In this document: positions 9,424 through 16,942 of the stretch, in pieces
Layout of the letters: the number at the start of each line of letters is the position of its first letter
Numbering within the stretch: the first letter of the stretch is position 1
The notes under the pieces: generated by a model
The model's database searches: none
Seen by the model: only the letters and a program-made list of their open reading frames with translations
Told to the model about the DNA's origin: nothing
DNA from: DATKDF01 sp963752045
GTDB taxonomy: Bacteria > Acidobacteriota > Vicinamibacteria > Vicinamibacterales > SCN-69-37
Reading direction: 5' to 3'
NCBI GenBank assembly: GCA_963752045.1
Contig: CAVVWN010000016.1
Coordinates: forward strand, 1 to 35,281
Length of the DNA stretch: 35,281 nucleotides
Program-made: the position numbers and the translations under genes

Positions 9424-10449
9424 GAACGTGACGCCGAAGTCGTTGGACTTGGCCGCCCCGCCCGGAGGGCGGTTGTCGTAGTCGTCGTAGATGGTGAACG
9501 AGGTGTAGAAGTCGCTCGAGAAGAACTCCCGCTTGAATTGCGCCTTCGAACTGAGCCGGATGCGGCCCGCGTCGCTCAGGCCTGGAAACGCCGTGACCGA
9601 AGTCCGGACTTCGAGCTTCGGGAAGTTGTAGGTGAAGACCTCGTAGGAGAGAAACAGCAGCGCTTCGAAGTTGCTGGTGCTCTCGCCCTCGACCGGCAGC
9701 TCCTCGTTGTACGCGAACCCGCCGCCGCCTCCGAAGATCGTGCGGCCGGACTGGATGAAGGTGCGGCCAACGCCGCCGCCGATCGTGGAGCGCACGTCGA
9801 AACCCAGTTCCTGGTTGCGGTCCACGAACGCGAATCCCGGAATCATCCACCGGTTCGGCAGCAGCTTCGCGTAGGTGGCCTGCATGCTCTGACGCGAGGT
9901 GACACCTCCGTCGTCTTCCTGCACGGTGACGGTGGTGTCGTAGGTGACGCGCCACTGGAACCCGGGGCGCCTGGCGCCGACGGCGCTGCCGATCGTCGTC
10001 TGGCCGATGCCGCTCGACTGCGTGTAGCTGCCGCCGAAGTCCAGGTTGCCCTCGAGGCGCCTCCAGAATCCGAGCTCGAGCCTTGCGGCACGGAACACGT
10101 TCGCCATGTCGACCACGGTCGGTCCGTCCGCTCCCGTGATGGTGAGCTCGCCCGGAGTCGACGTGCTGAGCGTGCCGTAGTGGAACAGACCGTCCGTCAT
10201 CTCGACCTCGAAGAGCGTGCTGGAGGTGATCGACACCACGTCGGCCCACTCGATGTTCACCGTGCTCAGGCTGTCGGTCTTCACCTGGAGCAGTCCGCGT
10301 TCGAGCGTGCGGATCTCGCACGTCAGCCGATCGCCGTTCCTGAAGACGACGACGTCGGTCTTCTGGGCCATGGCGTCACGGGGGAAGAGGAGCCCGAGCG
10401 CGAGGAACAGGACGAGTCTGGCGGGTGCCCGCCCGGCGCGTGCGTGCAT
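9403..10449 (-). CDS. DUF481-family outer-membrane barrel
   Basis: This 348-residue exported protein has a signal peptide (residues 1 to about 29, ending DAMAQ). A small beta-rich N-terminal domain follows (FRNGDRLTCEI, VNIEWADVVSI), then a DUF481-type beta-barrel with alternating aromatic strands ending in FSLGVKF, a C-terminal Phe typical of Bam-assembled proteins. DUF481 proteins have no firmly assigned role. The last 21 bases overlap the end of the convergent MurF-like gene. It follows the unknown exported gene at 10474-11232 by 24 bases on the same strand and is probably cotranscribed with it. Confidence 0.85.
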   Translation of the reverse strand: MHARAGRAPARLVLFLALGLLFPRDAMAQKTDVVVFRNGDRLTCEIRTLERGLLQVKTDSLSTVNIEWADVVSITSSTLFEVEMTDGLFHYGTLSTSTPGELTITGADGPTVVDMANVFRAARLELGFWRRLEGNLDFGGSYTQSSGIGQTTIGSAVGARRPGFQWRVTYDTTVTVQEDDGGVTSRQSMQATYAKLLPNRWMIPGFAFVDRNQELGFDVRSTIGGGVGRTFIQSGRTIFGGGGGFAYNEELPVEGESTSNFEALLFLSYEVFTYNFPKLEVRTSVTAFPGLSDAGRIRLSSKAQFKREFFSSDFYTSFTIYDDYDNRPPGGAAKSNDFGVTFSLGVKF

Positions 10450-10473
10450 CGAAGCTGTACCTTCGGGGCCCGG

Positions 10474-11232
10474 CTACGGCCGTGACGTCTTCCGATGCCC
10501 CGAGTTCTGGATGATCACCTTGACGTTCTTCTCGGGTGCGTCGAGCACGGTTTCCTGCTGGTAGGAGATGCCCCCTGCCAGCTCGCCGAACGTGACGGCG
10601 AGGCCCACGTTCTCGTCGGGTTTCTCGACGTAGGTTTTCACCGCGATCGCGAGTATGCGGTTGTTCGCCAGGTCGAGGTCGATCGAGAGCGCGTCGGACG
10701 GCTTGACGAAGTCGGCGAACGCGACCCGCGCACGCCCCTCGGCAATGGGCGTCATCGTGACCTTGCCCGCGTCCTTCGATGCCTGGATGGCCGCCGGATC
10801 GGGGGGCAGGTACTGGTGCACCGTCGCGGCCGCCTTCTCCATGTACTCGGTGATCTCGTCCTTCTTGTTCTCGACGATCCGTTCCACCGCGCGTCCGCCG
10901 CGCCGGCCGCCTCGCCCGCCCGACGCCGCCTGCTGGGGCGCCGCGCCCTCGACCGGCAGCTTCTGCACCTTGCCGTCGGCGCCGTAGTAGCACTTCTTCT
11001 GCGTCCGAGACTTCTCTTCGCCCTTGAGCTGGAGAATCGTCGTCTCGATCCACTCGTACTGGCGCAGCGCGGCAGCGCTCTCGGCGAACGACTGCTTGAT
11101 GGCCGCGACGCGCTCGGCGGGGGCCGGCTGAGCCGGCGCGTCCTGCCTGGCGGCCGCCGGCATGGCGACGAGCGATGCGACGAGCGCGCCGGCAGCGAGC
11201 GAGAGTAGCGAGAGCGATGTGCGTGACTGCAT
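10474..11232 (-). CDS. Exported protein of unknown function with a Gly/Arg-rich linker
   Basis: I do not recognise a family for this 252-residue protein. It has a clear Sec signal (residues 1 to about 29, ending AAARQ). A helical stretch with an ExxExTTILQLKGEEK-like segment follows, then a low-complexity linker rich in Gly and Arg near residues 105-113, and a C-terminal domain with alternating hydrophobic residues (LSIDLDLANNRILAIAVKTY) suggesting beta-strands. The start is ATG with GAGGT a few bases upstream. It is followed closely by the DUF481 barrel gene, so it may be a periplasmic partner of that barrel. No catalytic motif is evident. Confidence 0.75.
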   Translation of the reverse strand: MQSRTSLSLLSLAAGALVASLVAMPAAARQDAPAQPAPAERVAAIKQSFAESAAALRQYEWIETTILQLKGEEKSRTQKKCYYGADGKVQKLPVEGAAPQQAASGGRGGRRGGRAVERIVENKKDEITEYMEKAAATVHQYLPPDPAAIQASKDAGKVTMTPIAEGRARVAFADFVKPSDALSIDLDLANNRILAIAVKTYVEKPDENVGLAVTFGELAGGISYQQETVLDAPEKNVKVIIQNSGHRKTSRP

Positions 11233-11303
11233 GTGACGACCTCATTCCGGCAGTGTGGTGCTGCCAATGCCAATCATGTTACTCCGGCGCCCGCGGCATC
11301 CCC

Positions 11304-11359
11304 GGGGGCCGGCTTCAGCCGGCCCGCCGCGGGGCGGGCTGAAGCCCGCCCCTCCGACA
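11304..11359 (-). repeat. REP-like twin-hairpin element, copy A
   Basis: Two near-perfect palindromes lie side by side: 11306-11325 (arms GGGCCGGCT and AGCCGGCCC) and 11332-11351 (arms GGGCGGGCT and AGCCCGCCC), ending in CCTCCGACA. The reverse complement matches the element at 28825-28883 over nearly its whole length, including the boundary TGTCGGAGGGGCGGGCTTCAG. This is therefore a dispersed repeat present twice in opposite orientations. It sits in the gap between two minus-strand genes (11233-11372) and might also slow or end transcription. Confidence 0.85.
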
Positions 11360-11372
11360 AGAGACGAGGCGG

Positions 11373-12275
11373 TTAGAACCCGCGGCCCCAGGCGTAGTTC
11401 CAGGACACGCTGAACGTGTTGTAGTCGCCGCCAAGCCGTGTCCAGGCGCCGGTCGATACGGCGAAGCGCAGCGACTGGCGGCGTGCCAGCGGCAACGACA
11501 GCGTGCCGCCGAGCCGAGTGTTCCTGAAACGTTCCACGTTCCCGACATCGGCAACGGTCACGCGGCCACCCGAATAGAAGGTGGCATTGACCGCCGCCCA
11601 GGCGCGCAGCGAGAGGTTGTAGCTCAGGTGGAACTGGCTCGTGAAGAGCGGGTCCTGCTCGCGCCTGCCGGCAACGAAGTCGTCGTCGGCCGAGAACAGC
11701 CACACGCCGGCATACGCGTCGAAGAGCCAGCGCTGCCCGAGGGGTACCGACAGCCCCACTTCAGGTTTGTACGCCCACCGGTGCGCGCCGATGTTGATGA
11801 ACTTCTGCGAGTCGTATTGTCCCGTCGGGACCGAGACGATCAGGCTGGCTCCGAGGTTGGTTCGCCTTCCGCGCCTGGCGAACGTCGCCGTGTCCATGGC
11901 CGGCGAGCCCACGAGATTCACCGTGAGGCGCACGGCGGCATCACCGATGCCGAGCCGGTCCACGCGCTGCGGTTCGCCCGAGAGGCGGCCGGAGAGCGAG
12001 CCGCGCACGACCGGAAGCGCCCCGCTGAGACTCGCCGAGCGACCGAACAGGCCGAACGAGCGCAAGTAGCCGAACGCCACGTTGCCGATCCGGGCGCGCG
12101 CGTCCGTCACGGGCAGCGACGGATCGAACAGCACGTCACCCCGCGAAGTGCCCGCGCCGACGATGATGACGTTCGATCCGACCGGCGAGGCGAGGTACAC
12201 GCGAGGCTCGAGCTGCTGACCGAGGGCTGGCGCGGCGCCCAGCAGGACGAGGCACATCGCAACGAATGAGCGCAT
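11373..12275 (-). CDS. Outer-membrane barrel resembling the MetA-pathway/phenol-degradation transporter family
   Basis: This protein of about 300 residues has a signal peptide (MRSFVAMCLVLLGAAPALGQ). The rest is amphipathic beta-strand sequence such as GASLIVSVPTGQYDSQKFINIG and HRWAYKPEVGLSVPLG, ending in WGRGF with a C-terminal Phe. The VPTGxY...INIGxxRWxxKPExG pattern is typical of the Phenol_MetA_deg barrel family of putative transporters. I chose ATG at 12275 rather than the TTG at 12290, because the signal peptide begins there. The gene is downstream of the 12299-12850 gene, 23 bases away on the same strand. The substrate is unknown. Confidence 0.83.
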   Translation of the reverse strand: MRSFVAMCLVLLGAAPALGQQLEPRVYLASPVGSNVIIVGAGTSRGDVLFDPSLPVTDARARIGNVAFGYLRSFGLFGRSASLSGALPVVRGSLSGRLSGEPQRVDRLGIGDAAVRLTVNLVGSPAMDTATFARRGRRTNLGASLIVSVPTGQYDSQKFINIGAHRWAYKPEVGLSVPLGQRWLFDAYAGVWLFSADDDFVAGRREQDPLFTSQFHLSYNLSLRAWAAVNATFYSGGRVTVADVGNVERFRNTRLGGTLSLPLARRQSLRFAVSTGAWTRLGGDYNTFSVSWNYAWGRGF

Positions 12276-12298
12276 CCGCAGGTGTTCCAAGTCTCGTG

Positions 12299-12850
12299 CT
12301 ACCGACCGGTCACGCTCACGGCGAGCGCCTGCGTGTAGGTGATCTCGATCTTGTCGCCGGGCTTGACGCCTTCGAGCTTTGTCTTGTCCTGCACGCGCTG
12401 GCTCATCGTGCGGCCCTCTTCCGTGCGGACGGTGATCGACGGCACCTCGGCATCGACGGCGACGACGGTGACGGTCGCCGTGATCTGTTGTGACAGCGTG
12501 CCTCCCGGCTTGTCGCCCGGTGCGCGCACGAGGGCGGCGGCGGGCGGAGGCGGCGTGCTGGGATCGCCCGGCTTGCGAAGCTGGAGCACGACCGATTCGT
12601 GGTAGCGGAAGGTCACGGTGTCGCCGACCTTGAGCGCCGCGAACCGCTCGACGGTCGGCGGCACGAAGATCGTCTCCATCTGGCCGTCGGGCGCCTTGAG
12701 CGTCACCAGGCGGGCGTCGAAGTCAATCGCTTCGACGGTGGCCGAGACCGTCTTGACCTCGCCCAGGTTCATCGCCTGTGAGGCGGCCAGGTCCAGCGAC
12801 AGGGCCACGAGGGCTGCGGGAACGAGCACGAGCATTCGAAATCGGGTCAC
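12299..12850 (-). CDS. Exported protein with two related small beta domains
   Basis: This is a 183-residue exported protein of unknown function. The start is GTG at 12850, supported by GGAGG six bases upstream; upstream ATG codons would spoil the signal peptide. After a signal (about 26 residues) there are two similar units of about 60 residues. Unit 1 runs VSATVEAIDFDARLVTLKAP ... LKVGDTVTFRYHES. Unit 2 runs ITATVTVVAVDAEVPSITVR ... VKPGDKIEITYTQA. Each has a strand pair, a charged turn and a (L/V)KxGDxxxxxY closing motif, resembling an OB- or SH3-like fold. A proline-rich linker joins them. It may be cotranscribed with the downstream barrel gene. No enzymatic motif is seen. Confidence 0.75.
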   Translation of the reverse strand: MTRFRMLVLVPAALVALSLDLAASQAMNLGEVKTVSATVEAIDFDARLVTLKAPDGQMETIFVPPTVERFAALKVGDTVTFRYHESVVLQLRKPGDPSTPPPPAAALVRAPGDKPGGTLSQQITATVTVVAVDAEVPSITVRTEEGRTMSQRVQDKTKLEGVKPGDKIEITYTQALAVSVTGR

Positions 12851-12916
12851 GAGTGCCTCCATTGGCATTGATGCGGCCACCGGCCGCAGGGTCATCAAGT
12901 CAGTACATCAGATGCG

Positions 12917-15242
12917 TCACCGTCCGGAAAAGAGCGCCGGATCGGCCGGGTTGATGGCCTGCAGGCGCTGCAGGTACTCGGCCGACCTGGCCGCGTCACC
13001 CCTCTCGCCATGGAAGCTGGAGAGCGCGAGCAGGATGTCGCGGTTGCCGTCCGACGAGGGCAGCGCTTTCTCGAGCACGCTGATGGCGTCGTCTCGACGG
13101 CCATCGTCGGCGAGCGCCAGCGCGTAGAGGTAGGCGACGTCCGGAGCGTCGTCGGCGGCTCCTGAGAGGAGCGTCAGGGCTTCCGGCTTGCGCTGCTGGC
13201 GCACGAGCGCGAGCGCGAGCGCGCGCACGATGGCCGGATCGTCCGGGTGCTCGCCGAGGCCGCGACGCAGGATGGCCTCGGCCTGGCTCTCGCGACTCGT
13301 GGCGCGGTACAGGTCGGCGAGATTCACGACGGCCGGCACCGGCACGGGCTGGAAGGCCAGGGCGGCCTGATACTCGGCTTCGGCCAGTTGCAGCTGTCCT
13401 CTGGCCAGGAACAGGTTGCCGAGGCTCAGCCGTCCCTCGGCCCGGTCTTCGTTCTCGCGGTGGCTCTCTTCGAGCTCCGCCACCGCCAGGTCGAGCGCGG
13501 CGCGGTTGGCCTCGCCGAGCGCGATGGGCGGCACGGACACGAGCAGACGCGCCGCTTCGATGCGCACGGCGCGAATCGGATCGCGGAGGAGCGGCCCGAG
13601 GCTGGCCACGCGCTGGTCGGCCGAGGCGAGCTCGAAGCCGCCGGCTGCGGCGTGCCTGACGAGCGGGTCGGGGTCAGCGAGGGCGGCGGCGATGACCTCG
13701 CCCGATCGCGCGCCTGGGTAGCGTTCGAGCAGCGCAATCGCGGTTGCGCGCACGATCGCCGGCTGGCTCGCGTCTTCGACGAGGTTGGCCAGGGCGCGCG
13801 CCGCGCCGGGGCGTCCGCGCCGGCCGGCCTCGAGGGCCTGGCCGTAGTGGGGAGCCGGCGCGTAGTCAGGGTTCCGGCTCGCGATCGCCGCGGCGGCCCA
13901 GGCAGGCGACCGGTCGGTGTGGCAGCGCGTGCAGGCGTCGGGCGAGCCCGTCTCGTCGGTCAGGTCCGGGCGCGGGATGCGGAAGCTGTGGTCGGCGCGC
14001 GGGTCCACCACCATGTAGGTCGTCCGCGGCGCGTGACATTCGACACACTGGCTGCCGGGCTTCCCTGGCGTGTGGAAATGGTGCTCGGGACTGTCGTAGT
14101 TGCGGCTCCTGAGGCCGGTGACGTCGATCTCCGGCCCGAACTCGAAGACGCGGGCGCCGACGCGCGTGGCACGTCGTGCAGAGCGCGTTGCCCTCGGCCC
14201 GGCGCGCGCCGCTGTGCGGGTCGTGGCACGTCGAACAGCGCAGGCCCTTGGCCGCCATCTTGCTCTGCAGGAACGATCCGTACTCGTACACCTCGTCCCG
14301 AATCTGGCCGTCGGCGTAGTAGAGCGGTTCCTCGAGGAGCGCCGGCAGATAGGTGTCCATGAACCGGCTGCCGTACTCGTACCCGGTCTTGATCACGCTT
14401 CGCCGGGCGTGACAGCGCGCGCAGGCTTCGACCTCGACCCGGTTCGAGGCGGCGCCGACGTCCAGGGCAAAGCCCATGTCGGCGACGCTCCCGGGACGCG
14501 GCGCGTCGGGCCCCTGGCTTTCAGCCCACGCCACATGCGTCGAGCCCGGACCATGGCACGCCTGGCATCCGACATTGATCTGGAAGTAGGTCGTGTCGTA
14601 CCGGTCCGCCGCCCGGTCGTAGCCTTTCTTCACGTCCGTCGAGTGGCACTCGGCGCACATGAAGTTCCAGTTCTGCGAGGGCTTGGTCCAGTGCAGCTCG
14701 TCTCGAAAATCGATGCGCTCGTTCGGGTACATGTGGAACCAGCGGTTCTGCACGGTGTCCCACGCGGCCGAATGCGCCTGCAGTCGGCCGCCAGGCAGTT
14801 CCAGCAGGTACTGCTGCAGCGGCGTCAGGCCGAAGACGTACTTCACCTCGTAGTCGGTCTCGGCGCCGTCGGGCCCGTCGGTCGTCACGATGAACCTGCC
14901 GTCGCGGCGCGAGAAGCGCGACGTCAGGCCGAACGACGTGAAGGTCGTGTCGTTGAAGTCGGCGAGGACCGTGTCGTCGGTGGGAGGCTGCATCGCGAGC
15001 GAGTGGTGCGAGCGCTCCCAGGCGGCCTGCTCGTCGGTGTGGCAGGCCGCGCAGGTCGCCTCGTCCACGAATGACGCGTCGACGCGGACCGGGCCAGGAG
15101 ATGCCGGCCCCACATTTCCGCGCCACCACCAGGCAAGGGCGGCGACGCCCGCGGCGATGACGACTGCCGCGACCCACCGCCAGCCGGAGGAACGACCGGC
15201 CGGCTGGCTGACGTGCGGTGCCTGTTTGCGGCGGGTTGCCAT
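12917..15242 (-). CDS. Membrane-anchored octahaem cytochrome c fused to HEAT and TPR repeats (one frame break)
   Basis: Two overlapping frames join near 14165 (one extra or two missing bases) into one protein of about 775 residues. A single transmembrane anchor lies at about residues 22-40. The periplasmic part has eight CXXCH haem motifs: CAACH (64-68), CAECH, CQACH, CARCH, CSTCH, CTTCH, CVECH and CTRCH. After the last haem there is a HEAT-like section (ARALANLVED, AAGGFELASADQRV, IRAVRIEAARLL) and then TPR-like repeats (LFLARGQLQLAEAEYQAAL, PVVNLADLYRATSRESQAEAIL, YALALADDGRRDDAISVLEKAL). Multihaem-TPR proteins of this build are known mainly as predicted proteins in Planctomycetes and Acidobacteria. 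It probably moves or stores electrons in the periplasm, but donor and acceptor are unknown. The 15285-15863 gene lies 42 bases upstream on the same strand. Confidence 0.88.
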
Positions 15243-15284
15243 GGGTTCGAGGGCCAGTCTCTGCGGGAGTTCGGGCCCGGAGGA

Positions 15285-15863
15285 CTACTTCTTCTGCGTC
15301 GTGATGCTCAGGAATCGCTGGGGACCGGTGCCGTACGACTCGACTTCGAGCACGCCGTCCTTGTTGACCTTCAGCGAAGCGGCCGAGTAGACGACACCCT
15401 CGCCCTTGCCCTGCGCGTCGAGCCGCATCTCGACGATCCCGAACGGGTAGTCCATCGTCCGCGTCTGGCCCCGGGCCTCGACGAAGAGGATTGGCCGGTC
15501 GGTGATGAGGCGGATCACGCGCTGCCCCTGGTCCTGAAACTGCCAGGCGTAACCAATCGGCCAGCCGAGGGTGCCCGGGAAGCGAGCGAAGCCCTTCTCG
15601 TCGGCCTTCTCGAGCGCGCCAAGCAGGCCCTTCTGACCCGCCTCGACGAGCGTCGTGGCCAGCGCCTGCCGCTCCTCCGGCGTCGTCCACTTCTCGATCG
15701 TGATCTGAAGCTGACCGGTGGACGGGCCAACGCCAGGCCCCGACATGCGCGCCACCATCCCGCTGAAGATCTCTCTCTGTTCCTGTGCGACGAGGCTCGC
15801 GGCGTTCAGGGCGAGCGCCACGGCCAGGCCGGCGGCCAGCGTCAAACGAACGGGGTTTCTCAT
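15285..15863 (-). CDS. Exported protein of unknown function upstream of the octahaem cytochrome
   Basis: I do not recognise this 192-residue protein beyond its export signal (residues 1 to about 27, ending SLVAQ). It has one predicted compact alpha/beta domain. One visible stretch is IEKWTTPEERQALATTLVEAG followed by helical sequence and a strand-rich C-terminal half (VEMRLDAQGKGEGVVYSAAS). The start follows an excellent ribosome site, AAGAGGAGG, about six bases away. It is the first gene of a probable two-gene unit with the octahaem cytochrome, which suggests a periplasmic accessory role. That link rests only on position. Confidence 0.78.
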   Translation of the reverse strand: MRNPVRLTLAAGLAVALALNAASLVAQEQREIFSGMVARMSGPGVGPSTGQLQITIEKWTTPEERQALATTLVEAGQKGLLGALEKADEKGFARFPGTLGWPIGYAWQFQDQGQRVIRLITDRPILFVEARGQTRTMDYPFGIVEMRLDAQGKGEGVVYSAASLKVNKDGVLEVESYGTGPQRFLSITTQKK

Positions 15864-16067
15864 GACGGCCTCCTCTTGAGTTCCTGACCTCCAAGCCTAA
15901 CACCGCAGGCTGCGGCCGCGGCGGTCATCGGCGACATTTTCGACTGTACGACGCCGGGGCGGTGGAGTACCATCACGGCACAGGAGTTCCGCGCCGGTCG
16001 CGAGGCTGTTCGCTTGCGGCCGGCTTTGTGTGTACCGCGCTTGCTTCTCCGAGGGGAGACCCGAATC
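15864..16067. other. Divergent intergenic region
   Basis: This 204-base gap separates the minus-strand cytochrome unit from the plus-strand barrel gene, so it should hold two promoters. I see no strong -35/-10 pair. GGAGTACCAT near 15963-15972 is a weak candidate for the plus strand. GAGGGGAG near 16051-16058 is a distant ribosome site for the GTG at 16068. No RNA gene or repeat was recognised. Confidence 0.4.
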
Positions 16068-16823
16068 GTGACCATTCGATCCTTCGTGCTCGTCCTCACC
16101 ACGGCTGCGTTCATCACGCCGGCGGTGCCTGCATCGGCTCAGACTCCGGCGTCGAACGTTCCCGAACGTCGCTGGAGCTTCGACTTCGGCGTGGGCTGGG
16201 ACACCAACCTCGCCGGGAACATCAACTCGGGCGCGATTGGCGTGCTCCAGGACCAGGCGGTAGTGGTGCTGCCCAACAGCTACGGCGACGTGTACGGCCC
16301 GGGCCTCCACGTCCGCTTTGGCGGCGGATACAAGCTCGACAACCTCTCCGAAGTGAGGGCCATCGTCACCTACCAGTCGCTGACGTCGGACCTGACCTTC
16401 CTCGGCGACATCGGCATCGCGAACCTGTACGCGTCGTACGACAACTACCGGAGCGTGACGCTCGACGTCGGCTACCGGAGGTACGTGCCGAACACCGTCG
16501 AGGGGATCAAGGTGTATGCCGAGGGCACCGTGGGTCTCGGGTTCATCAGCGAGCTCGACGTGCAGCTGGCGGCCCCGGCGACCAACATCGTGTTCGACGC
16601 CACTGACTTCTACGACGCCACGGCGGCCTTTGCGCTCGGCGTCAATGGCGGCGTGCTCTTCACGGTGGCGTCGCAGATGGACATCTACGGTCAGATTGGC
16701 CTGCGTTACATGACGGGCCTCGCCGAGGTCGATGACCTCGTCGGCACCGGACTCGAGGTCATCAACGACGGCAGCCGCCGCTGGACGCTGCCCATCGTCA
16801 TCGGCGTGAACTTCCGCTTCTAG
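16068..16823 (+). CDS. Small outer-membrane beta-barrel protein
   Basis: This 251-residue exported protein has a signal peptide (VTIRSFVLVLTTAAFI to ASAQT). The remaining sequence is typical of an OmpA-like or OmpW-sized barrel: alternating strands such as WSFDFGVGWDTNLAG, VRFGGGYKLDN, VTLDVGYRRYVP, YGQIGLRYMTG and the closing PIVIGVNFRF with terminal Phe. I chose GTG at 16068 because the hydrophobic signal starts there; an ATG at 16014 would add 18 unlikely residues. Its stop codon touches the left end of the long palindrome at 16823-16942. Its function is not known. Confidence 0.82.
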   Translation: MTIRSFVLVLTTAAFITPAVPASAQTPASNVPERRWSFDFGVGWDTNLAGNINSGAIGVLQDQAVVVLPNSYGDVYGPGLHVRFGGGYKLDNLSEVRAIVTYQSLTSDLTFLGDIGIANLYASYDNYRSVTLDVGYRRYVPNTVEGIKVYAEGTVGLGFISELDVQLAAPATNIVFDATDFYDATAAFALGVNGGVLFTVASQMDIYGQIGLRYMTGLAEVDDLVGTGLEVINDGSRRWTLPIVIGVNFRF

Positions 16824-16942
16824 GGGGACGGGTCTGTTTTCCACAGATCCAGCCCGTTTGGGGCCAGGGCTCGCTTGGGCAAATGCCCGGGCGAGCCCTG
16901 TCCCCGTTTAGGCTGGATCTGTGGAAAACAGACCCGTCCCCC
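16823..16942. repeat. 120-base near-perfect palindrome between the barrel gene and qhpG
   Basis: The arms 16823-16854 and 16911-16942 are perfect 32-base inverted repeats (left arm begins GGGGGACGGGTCTGTTTTCC). The interior is also largely self-complementary: CAGGGCTCGC at 16865-16874 pairs with GCGAGCCCTG at 16891-16900, and GGGCA pairs with TGCCC around the centre. The element begins at the last base of the upstream stop codon and runs 22 bases into the open frame of qhpG, providing its first possible GTG start. It resembles REP or BIME elements mobilised by TnpA-REP transposases, but no transposase is in the window. Confidence 0.9.

Noticed and set aside
15897..16844. 315-codon minus-strand frame starting MENRPVP
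   Set aside because: Its start mirrors that of qhpG only because both lie in the arms of the same palindrome. The rest is antisense to a genuine barrel gene with a signal peptide.
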